A stretch of 64,000 nt of DNA from Vigna angularis. Taxonomy: Eukaryota > Streptophyta > Magnoliopsida > Fabales > Fabaceae. Below the pieces are notes generated by a model. That model was not told where the DNA came from. It worked only from the letters and a program-made list of their open reading frames with translations, and did not search any database. Location of the stretch: contig NC_068972.1 in the NCBI RefSeq assembly GCF_016808095.1, positions 11,404,383 through 11,468,382 of the forward strand, read 5' to 3'. Below, one piece after another: positions 39,228-53,162 of the stretch (position 1 is the first letter of the stretch; each line of letters starts with the position of its first letter). The position numbers were made by a program, and so were the translations under genes.

Positions 39228-42200
39228 ATAACTGGACAGTGTTTATTTTAAAAGGTAAAATAACTTAATTAAAATAATAAAAACGACATACGTAAAATTC
39301 ACTTCGGTATCATCCTCACACTATAACAATTAAGAACACAGATAAACCTAATAATAATAAAGATAAATGATTGGATTTTTTTTCTTTTGACATATTTTTA
39401 ATTTAATTCAAATATAGTACACAAAATTGTATTATCATTTAATAACATATTATAAAGTTATTGTTTTTTGTAGGCATATGTTTTTATTAGTTAACCATGT
39501 AAATAACTTTAAGCAATGAAAATCAAAGTTTAATTTATACAGCATAAGCAAGATATTGTTTAAATAGATATCTAATATTATAACTCTCTCATGACCATAT
39601 CATTATTGTAACGGTCCTCCAACATGATTGTCGGGTCCTTCCACATATTTGTCCTCATGTATGATTCCTCCATGATTATTCTTCTAGGCCAATCATTAGG
39701 CCAACCATCCAGGTCGACCACCCAGGTTGACTGACCAGTAGAACTGAGTGGCCGACCATCCATGTCGACCACATGGTTAAATTATAAATGATAATGACTT
39801 ATTAAGTCCCTAATGAAGGTTAAGGTGTGACTGTCATTAGGCCGACAAAAGGTAAATGCTCATTACCAACTAGTATAAATATAAGGTATCAAGTATGACT
39901 TTAGATTACGATGCACAATATACATGCATTACTTGTTCTTCTAACCGCTCGGTTACATTACATGCATAAAAATCAGACTAAAGTTTTATATTTTTTTTTA
40001 TAAAAAGACTATTTGAAATGTTTTTCTGCTTTAGTTATTTTTCTCATAAAATGTCCATAATTTATGAGTCGTTTTCTAAATGCGATAGATAGTTGGCAAC
40101 ATACACTAATAAGTTGATGATGTTTCTTAATAAAAAAACAATATTTTTAAATAAAAACAATATTCGAAAGACGTTATTTTAAATGTGTTGTTTTTATTAC
40201 TTTGTTTGTTATTGGTTTCTCATATATTGTTTTATAGTCACTCTTTTTTCTAAAAACAGGTTTAATTTTTCCCTAATAATTGTTTTAACTAGTCAAGTTA
40301 TTAAGATTAATCTTTATATACAATAAAAATGTTATAAAATATATTTATAATATACAATTTATACTAAAGACGATACTAATTTTAATATATATTTGTAATT
40401 TATAATTGTATTCTTATTAGGGCAAGGTTTTAATAACTGGAATGTGATAACTAGTTTTTTATTGTGTAAACTGTTTTATGTTTACAACATTCTATTACGT
40501 AAAAATTAGTTTAAAATAAACCTTTCAAAGTTAGGTTTCCAAACATTCATTAAGAATATTAAAAACAATTTAAGAGAAATGTTATGCTATAAATATTACT
40601 TCTATTTACGGTTAAAATATTATTATGGTATTTAATGATACGAGACTATTTGAATTACTATAATATTTCATTTTTAAAATTAAGTCTCCATAAGGATAAC
40701 GATTCCACACGAATAATGAATAATAAAAAGAAAACTAAATGTATGTCTAAATTATGGCCATGTGTCACGTTTTCAACATTATTATATATGTAAATAAACA
40801 TGTACAGATATTTATAATACTTTTTTCCAAAAAGAAAAGGTCTCCAGCATTAATAGGAGTAAAAATAATTAAGTAGAATTTGAAAAAAATGAAAAGGTCA
40901 ACTTTGGTATCGTTATTTTGGATATAGTATTTCGGTTTAATAATTAAAACATATTTAAGAGAAGTAAAATACGGTGAGTTTTGATTTGAATTATGAACCA
41001 AGATCTAAATTTTTATATCAGATTTCAATCACCGAAAGTTATTTTTTATTTTTATTATTATAGCAACAAAATAAACAATTGTGTTATTTTTATGGTAAGT
41101 TCGCCACAATGAGTAACCTATATAGTGGGTGAGCTTGACCGCTAAAGAGTTTAAAAAAAAACACAAACTCAACAAAACAAATCAAACGGGGAAGAAATAA
41201 TAAAACTCATTATTCACTAAATGTTGAGGAGCAATGGTAATTCAGGTTCGACAATAAACATATATTTAGGCTTCAAATATTAGTAAATTTGAAGCCTGTT
41301 TGAAGCCGAAACATCTCTCAAAAAATTAAATAAAAAATATTAGTGACATTTTTTAAATTAATGAAAACTTTTAGGTATCAATACTTTGACAACTAAAGTC
41401 GAAACATGTATATGTTTTCTTTTTTATTAAAATCGAAGTATGAATATTTTCAATAATTTTAAAAATGTCATTGCATTTTGATAAACTTTGTTTTTGTTAA
41501 AACTAAGTTAAATGAGTTCTTTTATTCTAATGCACTCAAATGAGCTACCAAAATTTTATGAATTTTTTTATTAATAATATATTTGGAATGTTGTAAGACT
41601 TTTGATGTGAAAAAGCTAATAAAATATTTATTTACTCATCTAATCAATGTATAAAATGATTTATCAATTTTTTTATATACTTATTTAATTAGTATATGGA
41701 CAAATTTGTCTAATGTGTATTGTTAAACTCATATAATGTTTTTCGTTATACTCATACACTGAATATATAAACAAACTCGTATAATGTGTATTTGAAGATT
41801 CATCTAATCAATAAATAAACACACTTGTCTAATATATATTAATAGACTCTTTTAATTTATGTAAGGAATCACTTGTCTAATGAATATTATTAGTAGGGAT
41901 GACAAAAATATTCGCTTTTGTGGTTATCTGCAGATAAAATTCGTGACCGATAGTTGATACATTTAGATATTTTAATACATTAGGTCGAATGCGGATATTA
42001 TACTATCTATACTCAGATATCCACTTGATAAAATATTGTCCACTTTGGGCCAAGCCCTCATGGATTTTCTTTTGATATCACTTCAAAGGGCCTCTTAACA
42101 ATGGAGATATGTTATGTGTATATAAACCCATGTTCATCTCTTATTTTATCCGATGTGAGACTTTGTTTGTACCCAATAGATTCGACCCATTGTGTAAAAT

Positions 42201-45169
42201 GATAATAGTAATAAGGAGATTATTGCAATTATGATTATAATTATAGTGATGATAATAAACAATAATGGTGGACAGTCAAGATGATGATTGGAGTTGTAGT
42301 ATAATAATTATAGAAACGATATTGATAATATTTAAATACGTAAGAATTTATGTTTTAGGTAAAAATATCGGTGACAATAAGTCTAACAACGTATGCTTTA
42401 TGTGATAAATTAGTGGGTGAATTAGTTTTGAAATAATAATTAAATTTAAATTATTTGTATTTTCTTAAAGGTGTAAGTAATGTGGAGATGGAATTGAAAA
42501 TAGAAATTAATAGATAGGGGTAGTAAGATAAACATACATTGGCTTTTAAGGTTTGAATGGTAGACAATTCTGGTTGGTAAAACCATTTGTAATTATGCAT
42601 AGATTTTAACTCATGAATACGATAATAAACATTTGTATAGCAAAATTGGTAGTAGCAAAATTAAGTTTGAATTAGTCATTAATGTGATTTAAACATTAAT
42701 TTATCATAAAAAATGTTGGTGTTGTGTTTGTTATATAAAAATGTGTTAGATGCTGTGATTTCTCAATAATCCATTCGGTGTAATAATTTTTTACTCGTCG
42801 AAATGTCACACCAGGGTTGATGATTATGCTATAAAATACACCCAATGAGATTGTTATTGTTTAGGAAATTCACCAATGATGACCTCGTGAAATTATGCTA
42901 AATAGAATAATTTTTCAATAAAAATCATATTACAGAAAACTTAATGATGTTTTTTGCTCAACCAAATTTCACTCGCCAAAATGCTTGACTTATTTTAATT
43001 ATTTAAATCTCATGATTTTATATTTTTTTATAAAAGTTTTAATTTATTTTAAACCTGATTAATTCTATAAATATTATATTATAACATTTTGACTTTATTA
43101 ACTAAGATTTAATAAAGCGGTGGTTATTAAATAATACTTACTATTTTTATGGAGTGAAAGATTCTTAAGAGTCAGAGTTATATCTATTCCAAACTATTGT
43201 GTTCTAAAAATAAGTAAACAAAATTATTGGACCATCAAATTAGTAAGAGTTTAAAAATCTAAATGATATATAATAGAGGAAATTCAATATAATAGATAAA
43301 TATGAAATGCCTACTTTTTCTTATAGCTGTCAAAACGAGTAACTCCGGACTGGCCTACCAAGGGTTAGTTATTTAGTGAGTCAACCCAACCAGACTTATT
43401 TATTAACTAGCTAGAAGACTCACCATCGGAGTTGATTTACTGACTTACTTAATTCTATAATTCAAATTTAAACAAATTTCACTCCCAAGGCTGTTTAATT
43501 AATTTTGAAAATAAGGAATTGAAATAATTTTTTTAAACAAAAACAAAATAATAAATATTTGTTTATAAAATTAAAATAAAATTAGGTAGGTGGATTGGTG
43601 GGCCAACCCGGCCTACTACGGGTTCAACCCGCATGAGCCGAGTTTAAATGAGCTAGGTTTAAATCTGACCCGCATAAAAAACATATAATTTTTTCAAATC
43701 CAACCTAACTCAAACTCGTAGTGGCCAGATTGACCCACGGGTTGTGACCCATTTTTCTATTAGAATTACAAAATTTATAAATTTCTTATCATTATAGTTT
43801 AACAAGACAAGGACTAAGGCTCTCAAATTGACACTTAAAGTCACATACTAATTTTACATACAAAAATAGTTGGATTAGTTATCTCTTTATATAAAAATTA
43901 ATGTATTATAAGCATTAAAAAATGAGCTGATTAGATATATATGCTGTATGATTGCGGGTCAGTAGAATGGTCCACTGTAAAAGTATTTTAAAGTTTAAAT
44001 TAATTAACTGCTCAGACTCTAAAAATGATTAAACTGTTATAAATATTTAAACATTAAAAATTACTAATAATTAAGTTTATAAGTAAAACATGCTTATAAT
44101 TTATTGGACTATAACTAAGGTTATACTAATTATAATACTAATTATAGTCCATATTAAAATTTATAAATACAAATTTAAAATAAGGAGATAAGTAATCATA
44201 TTTATTTTGAATTTAAAATTTTACTATTACTAATAAATTATTATACTAGTGACTTAAACGTCCAAATAAATGATAGTTTTTTAAATGGTCGATAACTTTT
44301 ATGATGACATCATACTACACCCAACTAGTGTGCCACAATTCAATTTTCTTTATGATGTTTTATTATTCTAACATATCCAATTTTAACCTACACACATAGA
44401 TTATTTCCATTTTCATGCCAATAAACTTATACTTTAAAAGAATTCACACCTTAAAATATAAATATCATAAGTCATCTTTTATTCTAATAATATATATAGA
44501 GATGTGTTAAATGTTCTCTTATACTCAACATTGCGGCTCACCATTCAAATTCAATGAAAAGAAAAGTCACCAATTAAGGAGCGATAGCAAGCTTAGTAGA
44601 ATTTTAAATTTTGCTTTGGTTGTAGAAAACATATACTTTTTGAAAAGTAACTCAACATATTTTGAATTCCCTCTTCTGTTTTATTTTTTTAAAAATAAAA
44701 TACAAAGTTGCATTAGCGAAAACATTTTATAAATTCATTTACTGATTTTTTTTAATTCATGGAAATACTGAACCTAATTCAGTGCTATAAATGTATTCAA
44801 CTTAAAATTATTGTTTAATTTCGATCATTTATATATAACGTATGAGATTTGCTGAAATATTATGATTGAAGTGAAATTCAGAATATGATGGAAGAACCAT
44901 TTTTGTAAAAAGAGAAAAAAGAAATTGAGCAACCTTTTACAACAACCTAATAACTGAAAAGGCAACATATATGTAGACATTGAAAGCAAATAAAAGTGAT
45001 TAAAAGCTATTAAATAGGAAAGGGGAATCGAAAAACAAAAAGGAGGAGTGAAAGGAGAAAAGAAGCGTTGAAATACGTGGTTGAATTGAATAAGGAATCA
45101 ACTTAGGTGGCGTATTTGTGGACCCCACCATTACCCAGGTGCAGTGAAATGGTGCGGTGAAATGATGCA
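39228..45169. other. AT-rich spacer with degraded repeats
   Basis: Almost 6 kb without a supportable gene. Apart from the LTR-like block near 39.6 kb it contains a stretch with the character of dispersed plant repeats at 41895-42030 (GGGATGACAAAAATATTCGC) and another at 43327-43765 (TGTCAAAACGAGTAACTCCG to GGGTTGTGACCCATTTTTCT). I cannot assign either to a family. No intact transposase or reverse transcriptase is visible. Confidence 0.5.
39585..39970. mobile_element. Possible solo LTR or LTR remnant
   Basis: A block of higher GC than its surroundings, with repeated GGCCAACCATCC and GTCGACCA words followed by TATAAATATAAGGTAT, which resembles the U3 promoter and TATA box of a retrotransposon LTR. 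No target duplication or second LTR could be found, so the limits are approximate. Confidence 0.3.
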
Positions 45170-45427
45170 ATGCAACGCAACGCAACGCGGGAACGGAAGG
45201 GAAAGGAATCGATCACTCCTTTGACTCAACCTAATCATTCATTTTCCTCACACCAATCACACGCCTTCTTATTCTCTCTTTCTCTTCTCCGATTTTCCAT
45301 ACTTTACTTTCCACCCAAATCAAACAAGTTCGTAATTTCAATCCTTTTTTTTTTCTCCTTTTTCTAGTTTTTGTTTTTACCGTCAGAGTATGCTGCTTTT
45401 TCTAATATGTGTGTTTGCAACTTTCAG

Positions 45428-48145
45428 TGTATCCGAAGGTGAAGGTAAGACACGATGACGACGGTGAACTTGGTCTCAAAGCTTTCCTGTCTCTGTATTT
45501 GCAGCCATCTTCTCCAGGTATTTCTAATTTGTTTTCGTTTAAATACAATTTTAATCTTTTTTTTATTCAGTTTGCAAATTGCGTGCCCTTGTTTAAATTC
45601 TATTATTAGAAACTCCCAATTTTGATCCATTGTTAATTTTGTCTACATATTTTTTCAATATATTTTGATATTAATTTGAATGAATTTTTATTTTCAATTG
45701 AACTAAATAAAAGAAAAAGAGTATATATAAAATTAAAGATTAAAAGCGAAATAGACCAATTTCTAAAACGAGAGACCAAATATCTCTATTTTAAAAAGAG
45801 ACACAATTTGATTAAAATTGTATTTGAACTCTATTATGTGTTTTATTTTGTTTTCTTTTGCTGGTTTTAATTTGCAGCTAAACTGTTACGAATAAAACGT
45901 TTATAAGACCCCGAATAGCTTGAGTTTTTTTGTTAGAGTTGGCCTTTATGTGATTGTATATGTTTTACGTTCCTTAATGCACGAATTATCCTGATCTTAT
46001 CTACATTACTCTTGATGCTTAAATATTTTTGAAGCAATAGTTGGGGTAGTAATCACATGAATGAGTGAGTGATGGTGTTTTCCTTTCCTTTTCCATTTTG
46101 TTAGTTTTAATTTGTGATTGGTTTTTCAGTGTAGTTTTGGCCTAAATTTGGAGGTTGGGAGTGTGGTTTGTATTATATATGCAATATGCAATATGCAATA
46201 TTGGCATTATTACGCTAAACATTTTCATTCGTCCAGTTAGTCAAAATTGTAGTTGGTCATTATTCTCTGTCATATTCATTTTACTAAATATAGAAAGGAA
46301 TTGCTATTGTCTGATTGTACAGTGACAGACAAGAAAGTTGTCTCCATGCCCTCTGTTGTAAGAGTACCGGAGTGTTATGTTCCACATATTGCTATTCCAA
46401 GAGTACCCCTAACCGAAGATTCTGGAGACTTCAGTGTTTCTTCAGTAACTTCAGGATCTGAGAAGGATGGCAGTACTGATGAAAATATAGTAAACATTAG
46501 AGTCAGTCCAATTCCTCCACCTCGTGCTGTCATTTCTAGTCCTGGTAAAATCATATACTTTTTATCGGATTTTGTTAGCTAAATTTGTTTGTGTACCAGA
46601 TGTCTTTTGCAATTTGAATATCTGAGTTTTTTCTGAATCTTAGATTGACAATGAGATCATAAGAACTATCATGATTTATAATATGCATAGCAATATCTCG
46701 GGTTTCTTTTGATTGGCTACTAAAATTGAGTGAAGTACTTATTTGTAGATATCCTATTAGAAGATATGAGAGTAATTTTTCTTCTTAATTATCCGTAAAA
46801 AGTTCTTCCAAAAGGATGCAATACACATGTTGGCAAAATGGGATTTTCAGATAAAAGCCCAAACCTAGTTTTATGTACTTCAAAGGGAACTGAAACTCAT
46901 AACTCAACCTTGCATGCAAAGAAACCTTGGATGAAATGAGATTTTCAGGGAAACTGAATTTGTGAGTGTGATAGTGACATTTAGACCTTCAAGGAATACA
47001 GAGCAGTTTTATGTTAATAGGAAGTTGTTTTTGCAGTGTGACCTATGTAAAAGGTGTCGGGGTAATTTTGTAAGTTCTGTATTAATGGGTGCAACCGTCG
47101 ACAACCATCCTGCGTAACTTAGTTTTCCTACTTTGTGTTCCCTTTTCACACTTTACTTCAATTTTCCCTATAATCAATAATTCTGAACAATTGTGATGAT
47201 GCACATTATACAATCGCGATAGTTAGGAGAAAGTTAATAGACGTATTTTGAAGTAAACATATATGCAAATAAAACTCCCTTTTGAATCTCACTCGTAATG
47301 TCTTATTGGGGATTGCATGAAGATTTCTTCAGGTAAAAAATGAAATCTTCAGATAACAAGGGTTAAACATTTACTAGATTTTTCAATTTAGCATAACGTG
47401 ATTTTAGTTTTACATTGTTACATAGTGCAATGGAGCCAGTGTTTTCTTGGAATTTCGTAGTCTCCATTTTCCTGTTCTGAACCTGAATAGTGCGAGTTTA
47501 GGTTGGTTTTCCACCCTTCTGTTTAAGTCAATACAAATTAATAAAGGGTTTATTTCCAAATTTATTGTGCACAAAAAGTGAGAGCTAAGTCTCTAAAAAG
47601 TCCATCACACACTTCTGAACTTTCATTGGAAACCTCAAATACTTCGAAGTAACTTTTACTCCCCTGGCTGTTCGAGAAGAAAAGAAAAACCAATTATTTG
47701 TCTCTTGATGCAACAGTTCAATTTTTAGCAAAGAAGGTTGGGTAGTTATACTTGTAGAAAGCATCGTTAATTATGTATTTATGTTGAATACTGATTCTAG
47801 TTTTTATATATGGAGATACGAGATATCTGGGTGCTGGCTAATCCTTAGTTTCGTACTTGATTTCTTACAGAGCTAACCTTTCGATACTTTTTGTATTTAG
47901 ATAATGACATAATGATTGGAAATCGAAACAAGACTAGAGATGGAAGACTTTCTACTTCAAAGAATGGTGCTGTGTTGCAAAATCGACATGCACACTGCAA
48001 AGTTAGATCGCATGTTGCCACTGATATTCCTTCAGATACAAGAAAACACAGGGAGCCTGGGTCTAAAGAAGAAATTGATTATGTAGGAAAGAAAAAGACC
48101 CATAAAGGTAGCATAAAATTCGAAAAGGTACCCTGGAGATTTTAG
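45428..48145 (+). CDS. Unrecognised plant gene; three exons supported, first coding exon not found
   Basis: Exons 45428-45517, 46323-46544 and 47901-48145 join with matching phases. Each intron is phase 1, and each exon but the first completes a G|xx codon. They read VYPKVKVRHDDDGELGLKAF, then SSPVTDKKVVSMPSVVRVPE and PHIAIPRVPLTEDSGDF, then DNDIMIGNRNKTRDGRLSTS, ending KGSIKFEKVPWRF. The protein is basic and serine-rich with no domain I know; it reads like a plant-specific nuclear or cytosolic protein. The first exon needs one base from an upstream exon, and no in-frame ATG is visible between 44.5 and 45.4 kb, so this may be a 5'-truncated gene. The GC-richer stretch 45120-45330 looks like a promoter and non-coding first exon. 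Intron 1 carries a 277-bp repeat shared with the PPR gene end. Confidence 0.55.
45738..46014 (+). repeat. Dispersed direct repeat, copy A (intronic)
   Basis: 277 bp nearly identical to 53157-53431, starting GATTAAAAGCGAAA and ending near ATCTACATTACTCTTG. Shared blocks include CTATTTTAAAAAGAGACACA and GTTACGAATAAAACGTTTAT. It lies in an intron of the unrecognised gene. No terminal repeats or target duplication seen. Confidence 0.9.
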
Positions 48146-50075
48146 TTCTGGTGAAATCTAGCATGACTAGATACAGTTTTTTGGAGATCAAAATGTAGTG
48201 TGATATTAATCTAGGATTAGGTTTCCTGCCATAGAAAAAGAGAGAATAAAATGGTGCATGCCTTGGTGTTTCATGTAATATAGCCACTTCTGCATGCTAT
48301 ACTTACCCCAAAGTTTTGAATGACCATTTGATGCGCCCGTGCAAGATTCTCTAAGGAAGAAGCCAATGCCTGAAGGGTCATCATATATATTGCGTTTTCC
48401 CTCATTTTTAATCTTTTTTTTAGATTGTTCGAGGGAGCATATCATACAGTAGCGTTTCATGGTATCTAATATGTACAAAAAATTAATACCGTGGAGCAAA
48501 CATGAATCTTACGAATTTTGCTACGTATATTGTATGTAGATTATGTGACGCTTATGTGGATATAAATATACAAACTACTCATTTTAGCTTTGTTGTCAGT
48601 ACTCATTTCACCCTCACTATGCACTCAAATTTGTATTGCATTTTACATTATGTTTCTTTCTAGTACTTTTTATTTTTTTGTTACCTTTGCAACTGATGCT
48701 AATTTTACAATTTTACTATTTTTACGATCCAATCTTAATATTTTTTATAATGGCTATGGTTTCTATTTTAAAAATAGAAATATTTAACATGTATGTTTAA
48801 TTTAAGAAATACGAAATGAAAAAAAATTCCAGCTAATATCGATTCATACAATTGAAACAATAGTTTCTTGTGTTTCATTCAATTGTTCAACTCAACCAGG
48901 GTTTTCTTTAGCTTAGTGGTTAGTTATAACATACGAGGAGACTGCATTCAACTACAACCATGGATTTACTGACACATTATCCCAAACAGCAACCTCTGTG
49001 CTTTTTGGATGTTTTCAGTTTTCATGTAAACTACGATGATTCTAGTCTTCCATGAACTGTGAGTGAGTGTTAAAATGTTTGAAGGATTAATAAAGAAGTA
49101 TAGATTGGTAAAAGGAAAAGTTATAGTAGAATGAGAGTTTTATTCGAGAGTTGAAAGAAGGTACTCGTTTCTGATGAATGTGGTGTGTATGAAGTATTAC
49201 TGTTTTTGATTCTTATTTATGTGACTTTGTTCATTTAGCAAAGAAAAATGCAGAACATAGAATCTATTTCGGGTTAAAAGAGGAGAAATATAAAAAGGAT
49301 TTGTACTTTGTAGTGTTGGGTGATGCTTAGCCACACCTTAGAGACTATGCTTCCCACTAATCCCCATCAATAGTTCATTTTTCAAAACCTTTTGTAGTAA
49401 TCCCTCATCAATAGTTTATCAGAACTATTTTTATTTAGCATGAAAAAAAACAAAAAGTACTATAACTGGTTTTTATTGTTTCGTATAAAAAATGTAAGTA
49501 ACCGATCAAAGAAACAATTGTGTTCTTGTAATTATCCATAAACTATGTGAAACAGAAGATTTGATTAAGTCAAACAAACCTACAAAATCAAGTCCATGAG
49601 AACTTTTTAACTTCCAAATGTTTTTTTTTTAATTTTACACCAAGAGATTACTAAGCCGAAAGCAATACCTTTAACCTTAAATGCAGTTCAATCTCCAAAA
49701 AGTAAATCATATGATAAATTCAATAAATTAAAATAAATTCTAATAAGATTTTATATCATTTTAAAAATTAGACTTTAAGTATAAGAACTTTAGTTAGAAG
49801 ACTTTAAATATTTTTTATTGGTCTTGAATAAAAAAATTGAGTTCTATATTTGAATAATATGCAAAAGAAAAGAGTAATAGAAATTAGTGAAGTAAAAGTG
49901 TAATTTTTGTAATGAAAGAAACTGAAACTCCCCAAGAAACCATCATACTTAGGTTGTTGTATTAACTTTATAGCTCTATGGGCCCTCCAGTGGTCCTCAC
50001 TCCTACCTTTTCTTGAACGCAGCTACAGTCTCTGACTATACACTGCCCTTCCATCTTTCTCAATTCCGTAATAGA
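48146..50075. other. Spacer and probable PPR gene promoter
   Basis: AT-rich, with no coding exon recognised. The last 100 bp before 50076 (GC-richer, starting near 49980) probably form the PPR leader. The reading frame is open upstream of the chosen ATG to about 50013 but has no ATG there. Confidence 0.5.
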
Positions 50076-53000
50076 ATGGAGCTAAGGAGGAAGGTGATGG
50101 AAGGTGTTCTTAAGAACAGCAAGAATCCGAAATTGGCGTGGCAATTGGTGAAGCGCGTTATGTCTTCCCCTTCCTCTGCTTCTTCCTTCGCCGATCACAC
50201 TCAGCACCTTGTCACCATCACAACACGCATCCTTGCAGGCGCCAACATGCACCTTCAACTCCACGACCTCCACAAACTCCTCCTAGCCTCTCAGCCGCAC
50301 CACATTGCGCAGCCTTCCATCCTTTCCATGGTCCGAGTCCTCGCCCAATGGGCTCACATCGACGAGGCCCTCACACACTTCAAATCCTTCAGAGCGCAAT
50401 TCCCCTCATCCCCTCCCTCCCTCTCCTTCTACAACCTCCTCCTCCGCTCCTCCATCCAACACAACCACCCCAACCTCGTCACGTGGCTGTACACTGACAT
50501 GATCGCCGCACATGTCACCCCTCAGACCTACACCTTCAACCTCCTCATCCAGTCTCTCTGTGACTCTCGCGCCTTCGACCACGCCCTCCAGCTGTTCGAC
50601 AAAATGTCCCAAAAAGGATGCCACCCCAACGAGTTCACTCTTGGGATTCTGGTCCGTGGCTTGTGCCGCGCTGGTCGCGTCAAACAAGCCTTGGAGCTTG
50701 TTAACAATAGTTATAGCAATAACAATGGCAATGACAATAACAGTTCGTGTCATATTGCTAACAGAGTCGTATACAATACTCTGGTTTCTGCATTTTGTAA
50801 ACAGGAGCTAAATGATGAAGCTGAGAAACTTGTTCAGAGGATGAGCGAGGTAGGGTTGTTGCCTGATGTTGTTACTTTTAATTCAAGGATTTCTGCGCTT
50901 TGTAGAGCTGGAAAGGTTCTTGAGGCATCGAGAATTTTCAGAGATATGCAGATGGATGTGGAATTGGGGCTTCCTAGACCTAATGTTGTAACTTATAATT
51001 TGATGCTTAAGGGGTTTTGTATGCATGGGATGATCGAGGATGCAAGGGGTTTGGTTGACACCATGAAGAAAGCTGGGAATTTTGTCTCTTTGGAAAGTTA
51101 TAACATATGGTTGTTGGGTTTGCTCAGGAATGGGGAGCTATTGGAGGCTCGGTTAGTACTTGATGAAATGGCGACAAAAGGCACTGAACCGAATGCTTAC
51201 ACATATAACATTATGGTGGATGGGTTATGCAGAAACCACATGCTGTCAGATGCAAGAGGGCTGATGGATGTGATGATGAGCAATGGGGTTTACCCAAATA
51301 CAATTACTTATAGTACACTCCTGCATGGATACTGCAGTAAAGGAAAGGTTTTTGGAGCTAAACGTGTTCTTCATGAAATGATAAAGAATGGCTGTCAGCC
51401 GAATACTTATACCTGCAACACGTTGCTGCATAGCCTGTGGAAAATGGGGAGAACGCAAGAGGCAGAGAAAATGCTGCAAAAGATGAATGGAAAATCCTAT
51501 CAACCAGATACTGTAACCTGCAACATTGTGGTCAATGGTCTCTCTAGAAATGGAGAACTGGACAAGGCAATGGAAATTGTAAGTGAGATGTGGACTAATG
51601 GACCAACATCCCTTGATAAAGGAAACACATTTGCCACTCTAATTAATTCAATCACTAATATATCAAACTGCTTGCCCGATGGAATCACATACACAACTTT
51701 AATTAATGGACTTTGCAAAGCTGGGAGGCTAGAGGAAGCCAAAAAAAAGTTTATTGAAATGTTGGCAAAAAACTTGCACCCTGATTCTGTAACTTATGAT
51801 ACATTCATAAGGAGTTTCTGTAAACAAGGGAAGATATCATCGGCTTTTCGTGTCTTGAAGGATATGGAGAGAAATGGTTGTAGCAAGACTCTTCAAACTT
51901 ATAATGCCTTGATCCTGGGTTTAGGAAGTAAAAAGCAAATATTTGAAATATATGGATTGATGGATGAGATGAAAGAAAAAGGTATAAGTCCAGATATTTT
52001 CACTTATAATAATATAATATGTTGCCTTTGCGAAGGAGGAAAAGCAAATAATGCCATTTTGCTTTTACATGAAATGTTGGATAAGGGCATATGTCCTAAT
52101 ATATCTTCCTTCAAAATATTGATTAAACCCCTCTGCAAGTCTAGTGATTTTAAAGTAGCTTGTGAACTATTTGAGGTAGCTTTGAGTCTATGCGGCCACA
52201 AAGAAGCCTTGTACAGTTTGTTGTTCAATGAATTACTAGCTGGAGGACAACTCTCTGAAGCAAAGGAGCTATTTGAAGCTTCGTTAGATAGATATCTCAC
52301 ATTGAAGAATTTCATGTATAAAAATTTGATTGAAAGACTTTGCCAGGATGAAAGGTTAGCAGATGCTAGTAGCCTTCTTCATAAATTGATTGATAAGGGA
52401 TATGGATTCGACCATGCATCATTCATGCCAGTGATTGATGGCTTAAGTAAAAGAGGAAAGAAACAGAAAGTGGATGAACTAGCAAAGAGGATGATGGAAT
52501 TGGCATTAGAAGATAGACCTGTCGATAGGACTTATCAAAACACAAACAGAGTCATCCCTGGAAAACTACATAACGATGGAGAAAGTGACTGGAAGGACAT
52601 AGTTAACAGGTATGACCATATGGGTGGTGAAGATAATCAACTATTTCAGTTTTTTGGATTCTGTTCATATTTGGAAAACAAGGTTCTTAATTTGATAGTA
52701 GGAGTGAAGATTGTTTTTGGATGTGTTGGACAACATAACATGATGGATTTTGTGGGTTCTCATTTCTAAACCTTATAGTTTGACGGTTTCCTAGACGAAC
52801 AAACATGAAGACGTTTTTGTATTTTTTCTCATCTTTTAAAGAGTTTCTTTATCATGTGACATTTAAAATTATCACCTCTTAGTCATCTCAAATATCGTAG
52901 TTCTATCAAATTAAATGCAAACCAGGAACCTATTATTTTATGAAACTTTGATTGTCACAGGTTCTATAATGTCTATGGCTTTTCTTGAGTGCTATCCTTA

Positions 53001-53162
53001 ATTTACTTATGTTGCATATTCTTCCATCTTCACTAATGATCTGTTCTATTATATGACAGGGATGGCGGAAGTGGAATTGCACTGAAAACTCTTAAGCGTG
53101 TGCAGAAAGGCTGGGGTCAAGGAAGTATATCTAGTTTGCAGCAAAATGATTTTCTGGATTAA
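50076..53162 (+). CDS. P-class pentatricopeptide repeat protein (relative of Arabidopsis At2g17140), C-terminus apparently cut short
   Basis: Two exons, 50076-52609 and 53060-53162 (donor AACAG|GTATGA, acceptor GACAG|GGATGG), encode 878 aa. The start MELRRKVMEGVLKNSKNPKL fits the relative I recall. From about residue 100 to 830 the protein is a long array of 35-residue PPR motifs, for example TYNLMLKGFCMHGMIEDARG, TYNIMVDGLCRNHMLSDARG and TYTTLINGLCKAGRLEEAKK, with no E, DYW or SMR domain. P-class PPR proteins bind organelle RNA (family knowledge). The end reads RDGGSGIALKTLKRVQKGWG, then QGSISSLQQNDFLD and stop. The relative continues about six residues (YLDYWEDDG in my memory). Here the stop TAA lies inside the dispersed repeat that begins at 53157, so the repeat supplies the stop. 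An Asn-rich insert (residues 209-224) interrupts one motif. Confidence 0.92.

Noticed and set aside
48905..48965. A tRNA gene or SINE head (TAGCTTAGTGG resembles an A box)
   Set aside because: No acceptable B box, no cloverleaf, and no poly-T or poly-A tail nearby.
50082..52315. Several frames antisense or out of frame to the PPR gene
   Set aside because: Shadows of the PPR coding sequence.
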